From Aurantiochytrium sp. KH105 (taxonomy: Eukaryota > Sar > Bigyra > Thraustochytrida > Thraustochytriidae): a DNA stretch of 64,000 nt. How positions within the stretch are numbered: the first letter of the stretch is position 1; each line of letters opens with the position of its first letter. Below the pieces are notes generated by a model. It made no database searches. It worked only from the letters and a program-made list of their open reading frames with translations, and was not told the DNA's origin. Made by a program: the position numbers and the translations under genes. The stretch covers positions 62,001 through 126,000 of the forward strand of contig BGKB01000145.1 of the NCBI GenBank assembly GCA_003116975.1. Direction: 5' to 3'. Shown piece after piece: positions 20,518 to 30,414 of this stretch.

Positions 20518-20799
20518 ATGTCTGTACAGATAGCTGCTGGAGGGGCATGCGATCCGTTCGTGCATTTTCACTCAGGCGCCCTCGAATACCTTCGGAACGA
20601 AGTCGAAGAATTCACGTGCGGCGCTGTGACGCCTTGAAAAGGGAATGGAACTTACACTGCTATTCAAGCATCTGCCTATCAGATAGACTACGCACTTGTG
20701 ATTGGCGGTGTCACGCTCATGGTCGCTTATCTAGGAATTCCACTTGCGGCGCTGAAGGCTTACTTCTTACATAAATCAGTCAATCAGTCGGGAGAATAG
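20518..20799 (+). pseudogene. Decayed ORF with one in-frame TGA, membrane-protein remnant
   Basis: From ATG 20518 a frame runs 39 codons to a TGA at 20635-20637, then stays open 53 more codons to TAG 20797. Both parts look like one protein: ...HFHSGALEYLRNEVEEF before the stop, and after it an apparent membrane helix, YALVIGGVTLMVAYLGIPLA, with a KAYF boundary. I know no family. It is either a recently broken gene, the end of a longer one whose front is lost, or a gene with an intron I cannot place. It lies 213 bp past channel 2. An antisense ORF (20332-20571) is also open. Confidence 0.35.
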
Positions 20800-21290
20800 C
20801 AAGAAAGCGACGACTCTCTCCTGTTGCCTTTCGTGCGAGAGCTCCTCCAGAAGGCATTACACTCACAGGCGCCACCGCATGCTTCTGGACCCTATCCTAG
20901 CCCGGAACAGCCGTCGATTAAACGCTGCCGCAAGGTAAACGAGGGTGTGCGACCAAGCAGAGACCCGCCACCTAACAACACGGACGACCCGAAGATCTTT
21001 ACAGAGCTGGTTCAACTCAAGGCTAACATTGTTGAAGTCATTTCGGTGGAAGGATGTTGGGGCAGATGCTCTCGACGTAGCTCTCCTCTGGGCAACCTCA
21101 GCAAAGAAGCAATCATGCTCCCCAGCATCATCAGTCCACGGGCAAGAGCAGAACATCGCCGATGTTATTCTGATGGAGACTTCGCGAGGTCTGGACCATT
21201 CCCTGTTCGCTGACAAGTCTTTGCGCTCAATGATCGCCGCATTCATCCATCACGAGCTCATTACTATGTTTGGCTCACAACCATGATTGA
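20800..21290 (+). pseudogene. Possible frameshifted coding remnant
   Basis: Protein-like pieces occur in different plus frames: DPKIFTELVQLKANIVEVIS near 20990-21045, then after a frame change NIADVILMETSRGLDHSLFA and SMIAAFIHHELITMF, ending at TGA 21284-21286. The pattern suggests a decayed gene, possibly linked to the remnant at 20518. No family is recognised and chance cannot be excluded. Confidence 0.2.
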
Positions 21291-21495
21291 TCGCTCTCTT
21301 TCTCCATCTCATTTATCGGGCATCCTCTCTCTCTCTTCCTCGTTTGGCATGCAACTTGCCGAATCCCTTGTCCGCAGTCAGTCGCTCCAAGCTGACGCCT
21401 GATTGATTGCGAACGAGAGAGGGAGCCCGACAAGGCGCGTACGACGTCGTCGTTGTGTGCACGCACGAGGGAGCCCGAGAAATTACAATGTAGAT

Positions 21496-21561
21496 CGTGT
21501 CACGTGCGGAACGCGCTCGTGTCACGTGCGCAACGCGCTCGTGTCACGTGCGCAACGCGCT
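21496..21561. repeat. Three tandem 22-bp repeats, each with a CACGTG box
   Basis: Three direct copies (21496-21517, 21518-21539, 21540-21561) differing at one base. Each contains the palindrome CACGTG followed by GCGCAACGCGCT (GCGGAACGCGCT in copy 1). It lies ~150 bp upstream of the kinase-like gene at 21710. CACGTG is the classic target of bHLH and some bZIP factors. The 22-bp spacing places the boxes about two helical turns apart. Confidence 0.75.
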
Positions 21562-21709
21562 CAATTGGGTAGCTCTCAAAGTGTGGCCCGCCCGGCACAA
21601 GCAAAACCAAACGCAGTGCGAGCAGACCCGGAACTCGGTCGGTGCGGTCGGGCGGCTAAAGGTACGGCGCAGAGGCGATTGAGACACTCTCCGGAGGAAG
21701 AAGGACAAT

Positions 21710-22417
21710 ATGGCTGCAAGCGGAGACACGCCGGCGTTCACGCTGTACGACGCGCTTGCTCGCTCGCCCATGTCGCAATCCGCTCTCACAGACGAAGACG
21801 AAGCGCGGCTGAATTCTCTCCGCCAGATCCTTCCTCTGGACCAGTCGGTCTTCCCATACTATGGAGGTATGAAGGATCTTCTCTGGGAGGGTTCGGACGC
21901 GTACGGCCGTCTTATGTCCGTCAACACTGGAGGCCTGCAGCAGCTGATCGCTGTGAAAACGCCTGATCTCGACCCTTACCGTGAGCGAGACGACGAAACC
22001 GAACAAGAAGAGATGAGGCTTCTTCAAGCTTTCACGAACGAGATTGAGGTGTACGAGACTCTTCGACCGCTCTGGGGATCGCGGCACGTGCCTTGGTTTC
22101 TCTATGGAGGTCGCCACCTCTTTTCGGACTTTATTGTCGCAACAACGTGGGAGGGCCAGTCGCTGAAAAGTCACTTCAGGGAACCAAGCCAATACACGAA
22201 GGCTGTAGTGGACAAGGCGCGGGAGACTCTTCTCATGGTACATGGCCTAGGTGTCGCTCTTCGCGTGGAGAATCCGGAAGACCTGGCCTCCACTTTCGTC
22301 ATGGACGACCACGGGGAAGTTCGTCTGACTCGTTTCAGGAACGCCACCATCAAGGCAACGCCTGTCGAGCTTGCGCAAGACATTCAATATTTCAATGAGC
22401 ACTTTATCCTAGAGTAG
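21710..22417 (+). CDS. Small kinase-fold protein, probably pseudokinase
   Basis: 235-residue ORF from ATG 21710. It resembles the core of a protein-kinase-like fold: QLIAVKTPDLDP in the place of the beta3 lysine, then an acidic helix FTNEIEVYETL. Next comes a hinge-like FIVATTWEGQSLKSHF, then LLMVHGLGVALRVENPEDL where an HRD loop would be, and FVMDDHGEVRLTRF where DFG would be. The catalytic Asp and the DFG Asp are both missing, so if the fold is right it should be inactive. Most alike in form are short kinase-like proteins of fungi and protists. The CACGTG triple repeat lies in its promoter. Confidence 0.5.
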   Translation: MAASGDTPAFTLYDALARSPMSQSALTDEDEARLNSLRQILPLDQSVFPYYGGMKDLLWEGSDAYGRLMSVNTGGLQQLIAVKTPDLDPYRERDDETEQEEMRLLQAFTNEIEVYETLRPLWGSRHVPWFLYGGRHLFSDFIVATTWEGQSLKSHFREPSQYTKAVVDKARETLLMVHGLGVALRVENPEDLASTFVMDDHGEVRLTRFRNATIKATPVELAQDIQYFNEHFILE

Positions 22418-22506
22418 TGTGACCCGCACAAGCAGTCATGCAGGCATGTAATTAATGAACAAATCAAGCTCTGAGATAATCGCATTCTTTTTTGAGGCTA
22501 GGTTAC

Positions 22507-23216
22507 TTAGATGTCGACTTCCTCCTCAGTGAATGCAGACATCTTCTTGAGTTCATGAAGCGTCTTTTGCATCGCTCGAAATGAGTATAGATCTGCTTGA
22601 AGCGGGTGCATTTTTTCCTCTTTGCCACTTGTTCGTCCGTGGGAGGAGGAGGAGCTGACTCGTTCCCATCGGGCCAGCTCGAGATATTCCATTGTTGTTG
22701 TTGTTGTTTTTGTTGTTGTTTAACCATCTCACAGCAGTGTCTCGTAGAATGTCTTGTTCATCCAGGTATCGATACCCCATTCGGACGTCGCACGCTTCGA
22801 GCTCAAGATCCTCTCTGCATTCATCTCTTGCTCGTATCGCTTGATGTGCACCGCAATTCTTTCCAGGGTGAATCTTTTGCTGCAGTTTGCGCGCTCCGCT
22901 AGGGCCTCCTCCATGCGCTTTTCGAGACGCTTGCTTAAGTCTCGCAAAAACGCGACCTCTTCTCTCATGTTGATAAGCTCCAGATTGAGCTCAGCTTCTC
23001 TTTCTTTAGCCGCCCGGCGCCGTCCCTTGCTTTTCAGCTCTTTCGCTCTCTACTTCTTGGAGGATGAGAGGGAGAGGACGTCTTGCTCTAGTTCGCGCTT
23101 CCTGGAGCCTGGGTGAAGATCGGAACCACCACGATGACTGGGAGCGTAGTGTCGCTTGCTCTATCTATCCCGTCCTTCCCCTATTCTCTTGTCTTGCTCG
23201 AAAAAGAGTCTGCCAT
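22507..23216 (-). pseudogene. Broken coiled-coil / bZIP-like gene
   Basis: Reading down the minus strand: an ATG near 23214 (MADSFSSKTRE, then TAG), a piece ending SRKRELEQDVLSLSSSKK followed by TAG, then RAKELKSKGRRRAAKEREAE and a long coiled coil (MREEVAFLRDLSKRLEKRME) ending FYETLL and a stop. Next comes a (CAA)n tract, then PDGNESAPPPPTDEQVAKRK in one frame and MHPLQADLYSFRAMQKTLHE in another, ending EEVDI. The basic-then-heptad order recalls a bZIP factor, but the basic region lacks a clear NxxAAxxCR core. Two stops and at least one frame change within 700 bp suggest a pseudogene. Short introns are the alternative. Confidence 0.4.
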
Positions 23217-23669
23217 GATCAAAACAAAGACAAAGACTTCATGGGGCCTCAAAATTTAAAAATAGACTGGAAGGGATGACATGAAAGGGAAGCGTGCGTG
23301 CGTGCGTGCGTGCCCCGGTCACGCGACAGCGGTGGCAGTGACAGTGGCAGTAACTCGCTCACAATGTTCACAAAGTTCATCCACGAGTCGTGAGGAAACA
23401 ACCGCACCAAGATCACAATGTCATGCAGCGCAAATGTCCAAAAGCTACGCGAACACAGAAATACGGAAATGCATCAAGGCGTTTCCATCTCGGAAAATGT
23501 GATAAAGTCACGAGTCATAAAGAACCGAAAAGGTAACGTCAAGATTAAATTGGTTCAAGTGAAGAATTTTGATGGAAAGAACAGAATGAGAAAGACAGAA
23601 TGAGAAAGACTTGAGTGTGACACATGAGGACGCCAAAGCAAGAATGAGATACAGCAGGCGCCCGGCGAC
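23217..23669. other. Spacer
   Basis: About 450 AT-richer bases with a (GTGC)n run near 23296-23312, a short GTGGCAGTGACA repeat near 23330-23350, and a duplicated AGAATGAGAAAGAC at ~23582-23610. No gene was seen. Confidence 0.5.
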
Positions 23670-24414
23670 TTAGGCGCTCCCCTCGGGTGCGGCTGCGCCA
23701 TCGACATCTGATTGTGGCTCATAAACTTCGACTTCCTGATTTGAGGCATGCTCCAAGGCCGGGAGTGCTGCCTTGCGCTGCGGAATGGCCATCTTGAACT
23801 TGACTGGTTTCGTAGAGGTCAAGCACGGCTTTGTGAAGGTCTTTGCGTAGGATCGGTAATGCTTGAAGAACGTTGCAGATGCTTCGTCAATAATCTCCAC
23901 GACCTGAGGAAGCGAAAAGAGTGCGCTCCCAACAATGGGAACAGCGTGCATGCGAACCATCTTGGCGAACGTGCGATAGCTTTCTTCCAACACAAGCGGA
24001 CCGCTTTCATTCACCTCAAAGAATGAGCACATCACACACTCTTTCATGAGCGAGACATAGACGGAAGTCTGAGCCGGAGACCACGTTTTGTCCACCGCAA
24101 ATCGATAAGACACAAAAAGCAGGTCCAGAAAGACATCCTTGTAGATCATGTCTGTGTCTAAGCTCTTGGATAGCTGCGGAAGGTCAATGATCGACCGGAG
24201 CATTCTGTAGCAGGCAGGGTCATGCTGGGTTAGTGAGTCACACAAGGAATATAACGTCGTCTTGCGTTGACGCGCGCTTGCGCGTGCGCGTGCGCTTGCG
24301 CGTGGCGCCTGCGCGTCGGTGAACTTACTCGAACTGTTCTTTCGGCGATGCTTCACATCTCTCGAGCGTCGCGAGGTCCTCTTCACTAAGATCCTTCCAC
24401 AGCATCGTGTCCAT
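23670..24414 (-). CDS. CFAP119: Cilia- and flagella-associated protein 119 (CCDC189-like)
   Basis: 206-residue protein from two exons, 24329-24414 and 23670-24204. The intron 24205-24328 has donor GTAAGT, acceptor TACAG and a CTAAC branch-point-like motif 27 bp before the acceptor. Splicing joins PKEQFE to MLRSIIDLP. Exon 2 carries the family core: DLLFVSYRFAVDKTWSPAQT, a middle YRTFAKMVRMHAVP, then FSLPQVVEIIDEASATFFKH and YAKTFTKP. In animals CFAP119/CCDC189 is an axonemal factor needed for sperm flagella, so its presence implies a motile flagellate stage. ATG 24414 or 24405. The unspliced frame runs open upstream through GC-rich DNA but is not a gene. Head to head with COG2. Confidence 0.8.
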
Positions 24415-24986
24415 CCTTTCCCGTCTGGCGCGGCCCCGCCTGCCTGGCTTGGCCCGGCGCGGAGTCCTTCCCGTCTCTGGCGCGCCTCGGCGCAGCGCCC
24501 GCAGGTTGGTTGGAGCAGACACAAGTTCTGCCTGCCAGCCTCACTGAAAAAAACCAAATCTGGCGCCTGCTTTCCTCCGCGCCCTGCGCCGCCCTCTCGG
24601 GCCGGCCCGGTCCTGGCCGCCGGCCTCTGCGCCCTGCGCGACTGCCTGCCTGCCGCGCCTCGGCGCCGCCGATCGTCTTCCCCGCTCGCGCTTCTGCTCT
24701 CGCCGTCGCCGCGCGCGAACACGTGCACGCGCTTGCGCGCAGGTCGACGGCGAACCCAACGGATCGGTCGACGGCGAACCCGCGCGGGGTTCCGCCTGGT
24801 GCGCTGGGGCGGCGGGATAGGGCGCGCGGTAAACTCGTATGTGCGCGGGCGCGCAGCGGCGATCCTGATCGACTTGCTGCGCACCATCGTCGGTTTGGGC
24901 GGCGCGGCGCAGGGCAGCGCAGCGCAGCGCAGGGCGCGGCGGCGGGAGACGCGGGGCCGGCCGCTGCCCCGCCTCGAGAGGCGGAG
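24415..24986. promoter_or_regulatory. Divergent promoter, CFAP119 / COG2
   Basis: 572 GC-rich bases between the two ATG codons. It has GCAGCGCAGCGCAGGGCGC runs at 24910-24940. All frames are largely open owing to GC content, but none resembles a protein. Confidence 0.5.
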
Positions 24987-27739
24987 ATGTTCACGGACGA
25001 GGTCTTCCTGCAGGAGGGCTTTCGGGCCGATGCGTACGTGGCTTTTAATAGGGGGGAGCCCGCGTGGCGAAGGAGCGAACCTTGAGGGCGACGACGACGG
25101 TAGTGGGAGCGCCCTTCGTCTGGCCCACGACGACACGTGAGCGCTCGCGTGCAAGCTGTAATTACTTGCCGCAAAGTCGAGAGGGTCCTGGCGACTTGAA
25201 GGAGTGATCGAAGGCATGAGTTGATTGATGACTGACTGACGGTGATCGCCACCCGACCCACACATCCATCCATACATCCATCCACCCGGCCGCACGTGCA
25301 CCCCACACGTCAACGCACAGCTTTGTCGCGGAACACCGCAAGGACCTGACCTTGAAGAACCTCGAGAGCGAGCTGGAGGCCTATGTCGCCAACTTGGACA
25401 ACACCCTCGTCAACATTATCAACAATGACTACTCAGCCTTTCTCAAACTCTCGAGCATGCTCGTTGACATCGACTCCCTCGTGGCCGGACTGCGTGAACC
25501 ATTGACCCTGCTCGAGCGCAAAGTGCAAGACGCCCGCAAGGTTGTAAGCGATCCGCTCGAAAAGCAACGCGCGCTTCTCGATCGTCTCTTGTACGTTCGC
25601 GAGAAACGCAAGCTCATTCAACTCTGCCTTTCCGCGTGGGAGACCCTTGAAAAAGTCGAGCGTCAGGTCGAGCAGTTACGCGCAGAAGACGATCAAGACC
25701 GAGGCTCCACTATCACGCCATCCGGAGCAGATCCCATTCCCGCGAACAAGAGTGGCAGGATTACCCCAACCACCTCGCTCACAAGCGCCACAGCTCCGAC
25801 TCACTCGATTGCGGACGCTCATGAAAATCCTGCTGAAAGTCGCGGGGACACGGACACACATTCCCACGCGCAAGACGCAAGTCTTGCAAGCCCCGCCAGC
25901 GTCGCCAGCGCCGCATCTTCAACGAAGCCGGACATTACTGGTGGTCCGTCTCCCGACCTTCAGGATGCTGCGGCCAGTGCAAGCGGCTTTACCGCAGCTG
26001 GGAAAAACGAGACCAACGGCGAAGCTCTCGGCAGAGCGACGCAGCGCCTTGCGCGCGTCACTTTTCTCGCTCAGGAAAACTCTGGCTTGCCTCTTTTGCG
26101 CATGATTCGCGCCAAGGCTCGCAGCCTCGAGCACTCGCTCATCGAACAGCTTGAATTAGCCCTCGTTCAGGTCGTTGGTCCAGACGGTTTTGCTGAGCAG
26201 CGGACCACGAACGAAGTTGATCAGACTCGCGTTCGTCAGATCGCAGTAGTTCTTCGCGCCTACATGGCCATCAATCATACTCAGGAGGCAACCGAGGTCT
26301 TTCGTCGCCGCGTCGTGCAGCCTTCCTTGCAAAAGATCCTCACGCAGGGCCGCATTGATGCCGGCGGCGCCCGTGGCATTGCGAGCGGTTTGCAGGGAGC
26401 GTACGGGGACGTGCTCCGCTTCTTACAAACGACGTGCCGGCCAATGCTTGCGGCAATCCATGATCCAAACGAGGGCCTTGCAGATATTGACCTTCTTGGC
26501 TCGAGCGTCGTCGAAGGCCTGGCACAGGTCATCAAAGATCAAATGTCCTACGTATACTCGAGCGGGAACGCTGACGTCTTGCACGCCACCTACCTCAAGA
26601 CAGAGGCGTTTTTCCGCATTCTCCGCTCGCTTGCTCCACACCCTGAGCGAGTGGACCACGTGGCAGACCGCGTTCTCGCCATGTGGAATCTGTCTGTGTA
26701 CGCGCAACTCCGGTCCCAGGATATGACCCGCCAGCTCGAAGAGGCTCTCGTCGTTTTGACGGCAAACGAGGATTCGCACGGCGATGCGACGCACAACCTT
26801 AGGTTACCGGCGTCTATTGCGCTCGTAAACTGCTTCGAAGAGTGCTGGAGCGAAAAGGTGGTCCTGTCGGGAGTGGCAGCGCGTATTTTTAAGCTTGTGG
26901 TGCAGTTGGTGTTCTCGTATCTGGCATGGTCTGAGGCCTCAATTCGTTTCGTAGCCAGCGAGAACGATGTGACCCTTTCAATGCCTTTGGAAGAGGAAGC
27001 TGCCTCTGAAGAGCTGCGCGAGGCTGCTGACGCGCGCGCCGCGGCTGCTGCGCAGGCATGGGGTGACGCCCCGTGCAACAAGCTCATTCTTCTTTGCGTG
27101 GATAATCTTGCAATTGCAAAATTCCTCGCAAATCAAGTTCCTCGTGTACAAGACGTTGTCGTCGGTCGCGCTACAGGCTCTTCGCAAGGTGCAGCGGCGA
27201 AGGAGGCCGTGCAACGGGCAATCAATGAACATCTCGGGCAAGAACTTTGCCATGCCGCAGCGCGAGCACGTCGTGTTGTGGAACAGAGCGTGCTCGCGCA
27301 GTGTACGGAAACCGTTCTTGCCGGCATGAAGGGCGTCACACCCATGTACCGCATGACCAACAAGCCACCCCCCACGCAAGCGTGCGAGTATGCCGCCAAG
27401 ACGCTCGAGCCTGTCGAAACGTTTTTGGCGAGCGAGCCCGCGCAGCTTCTTGACAATGCACCCGCGAGCGCCGCAACGATTCTGGAAAGCGTGTTGGTTC
27501 TCTTCGACGAGCAGGCTTCGCGCGCTCTGGAGGAGATCACCACCTCCGAAAACGCGCTTCGCCGACTCAACCGCAACACCGGCAAGCGCCAGCTCGATTC
27601 AACCAAGATTCGTGCGCAGTTCTTTCTTGATCTCGAGCGTATTGTACAGTCTGCTCGGCAAGCTGGGGTCGATGTCGACCAGGTCCAGGGTTATAGCGAA
27701 TTACGCGCAAAGCTTGCGCCAACTGCGTCGTCATCCTAA
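24987..27739 (+). CDS. COG2: Conserved oligomeric Golgi complex subunit 2
   Basis: 821-residue COG2, a lobe-A subunit of the tether that captures retrograde vesicles at the Golgi. Exon 1 is only 47 bp (24987-25033). The intron 25034-25320 has donor GTACGT and acceptor CACAG. Exon 2 is 25321-27739. The junction gives FRADAFVAEHRKDLTLKNL, which parallels the human FDVDHFV...L.EL opening. The conserved NTLVNIINNDYSAFLKLSSM and following coiled coil are at residues ~30-110. Residues ~120-220 are a Ser/Thr/Ala-rich insert. The rest is helical with RVTFLAQENSGLPLLRMIR-type repeats. The frame upstream of the acceptor is open only by chance. Shares a divergent promoter with CFAP119. Confidence 0.88.
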
Positions 27740-28206
27740 CGAGAAAGAGTTTTTATCAAACAAACTGACAAACAATTCAAAACGGAAAAAGTACAAAAAG
27801 AAAGGCAAAAGCAGAGACCGGAAAACACGCACACACCTAGAGCAAAATGGGGTTCGTTTGAAACTTCTCTTTTCTTTTTATTATGATTCACGGTCTGCGG
27901 GTAATTCGTTTCTGCGGGCTCTTTATGCAATGATACTACATTGGTTGGAAAGTGGTGTGTCCTTGAAATTGAAAAAGGCTGGCCGTCGCGAGCCACACAC
28001 CACATACCACAATTTGCATCGTTAGATGGCCAGTTTAGTGTGCATGATGACAGAAGAGAGGTCCCATGGCTCCATCACAATGGAAATTGCGCAATGGAAA
28101 AATACGGGAAGAACGAGGTGAGGTCACTCTCATAACTCTCGTTTCCTTGGCTCGTCTTCTTTCCACAGACATACGCAAGTCACGTTCTGGGGACTGTGCC
28201 AAACGA
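27740..28206. other. Convergent spacer, COG2 / DIM1
   Basis: 467 AT-rich bases (A-rich at 27760-27810) between two gene ends. It holds the 3' UTRs. No gene was seen. Confidence 0.6.
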
Positions 28207-28647
28207 TCAGCGCTGGCCCGTTCGGTTGACATGCGAATAATCTTTGGGTGCTACAACAAGACCCTTGCCCTTGGATGCCCCAACATAAACGGTTTCAATG
28301 ATATCGATCAGTTCCTGTTTGTCCGTAAGAGGCCAGTCGATTTTGTTGTTGTTACCGGTGCCGCAGTCCACCATTATGTGTTTATTGCGATAGAAGAACA
28401 TCAGGTTGATGGGCTTCTCCGTGAGCTCGTACATGATGTTAAAGTCGGGTACCTGTGTGATGTCTGTGACGTAGACCACGGCAAAGTTGCGCACAAGTTC
28501 TGCAACGCTCCGCAAAGTCTCGTCAATCAGCATGCAGTCCTCGTCGTAGTCGTGCCCGAACCTTATGCAGACCACGCGCTCCTCCTCCGTGAGGATCGCC
28601 TGGTCCACGGCCCAGCCGGACTCCAGGTGCGGCAACAGGTACGCCAT
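28207..28647 (-). CDS. TXNL4A: U5 snRNP thioredoxin-like protein DIM1 / TXNL4A
   Basis: 146-residue DIM1, an essential spliceosomal U5 snRNP protein with a thioredoxin fold and no redox CxxC. Start ATG 28647 gives MAYLLPHLESGWAVDQAIL, followed by VVCIRFGHDYDEDCMLIDE, NFAVVYVTDITQVPDFN, MFFYRNKHIMVDCGTGNNNK and GKGLVVAPKDYS. These match the very conserved family along its full 142-146 residue length. Upstream in the same frame, an open stretch through a GAAA repeat (up to 29097) encodes only FFLS repeats and is not part of the protein. Single exon. Divergent from the RING gene at 29190. Confidence 0.97.
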   Translation of the reverse strand: MAYLLPHLESGWAVDQAILTEEERVVCIRFGHDYDEDCMLIDETLRSVAELVRNFAVVYVTDITQVPDFNIMYELTEKPINLMFFYRNKHIMVDCGTGNNNKIDWPLTDKQELIDIIETVYVGASKGKGLVVAPKDYSHVNRTGQR

Positions 28648-28855
28648 CCCGGCGCGCCCACCCCCCCTCGAAGTCTTCCCCTTGCGCGACGCGAAGCACG
28701 AGAGCCTCGAAGACTGTCGCGATCGATAAGGGGCGACAGAAAGAGAGTGGACAGGTCTTCCGCCAGACGTGGCCGTCTGCCGCCGCGAACGAGCTGTCGC
28801 TCGAACGAAGCGGTCGCCGTCTCTTGTCTGGCTGCTGGCGTGAGTGCAAGCGAGT

Positions 28856-28857
28856 GA

Positions 28858-28925
<68 letters not shown>

Positions 28926-28952
28926 AAGAAAGAAAGATAGAAAGAAAGAAAG
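28856..28952. repeat. (GAAA)n microsatellite
   Basis: About 24 near-perfect AAAG units with two GATA interruptions, ~210 bp upstream of the DIM1 start, in the 540-bp divergent spacer (28648-29189) between DIM1 and the RING gene. Nothing else is recognised in that spacer. Confidence 0.95.
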
Positions 28953-29189
28953 TAATAAAGAAGCAGGCGAGTCTCTCTCCTGAAACGTCTCCAAAAGTAA
29001 CCGTGCCAACGTATATGCTCGCGCGCTCGAACCGTTTCAAGAACGCTCTCGCGCCGTGACGAGAACGGGTACAGGCGCAGGATCTAGTCCGTGACACGAT
29101 GCGAGAACGCGATGCGAGAATCCGAATGGGACTCGCGAGATGACTTAAATGAAGCAGATCAGTGTACTTTTAGCAGGTAACTTCGGAGA

Positions 29190-30290
29190 ATGCAAGCAGC
29201 TGCAATAGTAAAGCGGAGACCCGGGAGTGCAGAGTCGCGCGCCACGCAATCTACGGTGGATGGCAAGCAAAACCGAATGATAAAGGAATCAAATCAGCCA
29301 GCAAGCGAAGCAGCCAGGCAGTCGAGCAGGATGGTCCTCTCGGCGAAGTCATGGAAGGCGGTCGTATGCTCAGGTCTCGAGCCATGGACTCAAGCGCTTC
29401 ATAAGAACGAGACGCCAACTATTTTAAGGATAGACTCAGATGCAGGGAGTGTCTGTCTGACCACAAAGCACTTTGAGGAGCAAATCGCAGAGGTAGAAGA
29501 GACCAAGTCGTGTGATATCGACATGGACCACATCGATGATAACATTTATGATTTTGGCTCCGCGCTGGAATCAAACATAACGCAGCTTGTCTCGACCGAA
29601 ACAGCTGCCGATGAATCCGAGGACGATCTATATTGTTACCAATGGGAAGAAACGTGCGGCGGCCAGAGCTTGAGTTACTACGATGAGCCTCGTCTGTGGC
29701 GAGCAGAACGTCGGTACAAACAAACACATGCGCAATCATATTATGAACGGGCGAAAATCCCAAAGCTGGCTGCATCACGAAAACCTGATCCAAATTGGAA
29801 AGAAGCGGTACAAGCTTGGAAAACTGTACAGCGTCAACAATCCCCTCCAACCCATCTGTCCTCCTCAGGTGTCCGCGCCACGAACGAATCGCAACATTCG
29901 CGTAGCGCAGGCCGGCATACACTCGTTCTGGGCGCAAGATGCGTCCACGCAGCCATCGGACAGGCTGACGAGCAGGAAGCCTTTCTGCATTATCTGGAGC
30001 AGCTGCAATACCGCGAGGTCACGCCCGAAGACTTTGAACGTCTTATGGAGCTTGACACAGCAAATCAGCGCAAAACCTCCAACCCTGGAAAGGTTGATAA
30101 CCTCCCACGGTGGATGCCCGAATCAAACACGAACGTTGAAGAGTACTGTACCATATGCATGTGTTCTCTGACCGACCCTGACGCAGATGCTGTCGTGTTA
30201 CCGTGCGGCCATCCCTTCCATCGACCATGTATATCCTCGTGGCTACTCGAGCATGCCAATTATTGCCCTGTCGACCGCTCTCCGCTCTAG
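29190..30290 (+). CDS. RING-H2 finger protein, probable E3 ubiquitin ligase
   Basis: 366-residue protein from ATG 29190. Residues 1-315 have no recognised domain. They are Gln/Ser-rich with acidic stretches and a helical part AFLHYLEQLQYREVTPEDF. The C-terminal ~45 residues form a RING-H2: CTICMCSL, then VVLPCGHPFHRPCISSWLLE and NYCPVD. Ligands in order are C, C, C, H, H, C, C and D. The last position is Asp (CPVD) instead of Cys, as in RBX1 (CPLD). The finger ends the protein. Family knowledge says such proteins recruit E2 enzymes; the substrate is unknown. A CAG/CAA repeat follows just after the stop. Confidence 0.8.
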   Translation: MQAAAIVKRRPGSAESRATQSTVDGKQNRMIKESNQPASEAARQSSRMVLSAKSWKAVVCSGLEPWTQALHKNETPTILRIDSDAGSVCLTTKHFEEQIAEVEETKSCDIDMDHIDDNIYDFGSALESNITQLVSTETAADESEDDLYCYQWEETCGGQSLSYYDEPRLWRAERRYKQTHAQSYYERAKIPKLAASRKPDPNWKEAVQAWKTVQRQQSPPTHLSSSGVRATNESQHSRSAGRHTLVLGARCVHAAIGQADEQEAFLHYLEQLQYREVTPEDFERLMELDTANQRKTSNPGKVDNLPRWMPESNTNVEEYCTICMCSLTDPDADAVVLPCGHPFHRPCISSWLLEHANYCPVDRSPL

Positions 30291-30307
30291 CCCTTTACAA
30301 AAAAGGA

Positions 30308-30309
30308 CA

Positions 30310-30340
<31 letters not shown>

Positions 30341-30369
30341 CAACAACAACGACGACAACAACAACAACT
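30308..30369. repeat. CAG/CAA trinucleotide repeat
   Basis: About 8 CAG then CAA units with two CGA interruptions, in the short convergent spacer after the RING gene stop (30290) and before the EF-hand gene end (30415). Confidence 0.9.
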
Positions 30370-30414
30370 GATTGGAATTAAAATTAATCTTGCATGCTAT
30401 GTCTTGTTCGTATG

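Noticed and set aside
20635-20637. Selenocysteine TGA
   Set aside because: No homologue with Cys or Sec at this place and no recognisable SECIS hairpin; pseudogenisation is simpler.
23670-25313. 547-codon minus-strand ORF taken as one protein
   Set aside because: Only the last ~180 codons are CFAP119; the rest is intron, GC-rich promoter and the antisense of COG2 exon 1. The spliced model has consensus sites and a branch point.
28207-29097. N-terminal extension of DIM1 through the GAAA repeat
   Set aside because: The family starts at the ATG 28647; the extension is a translated microsatellite.
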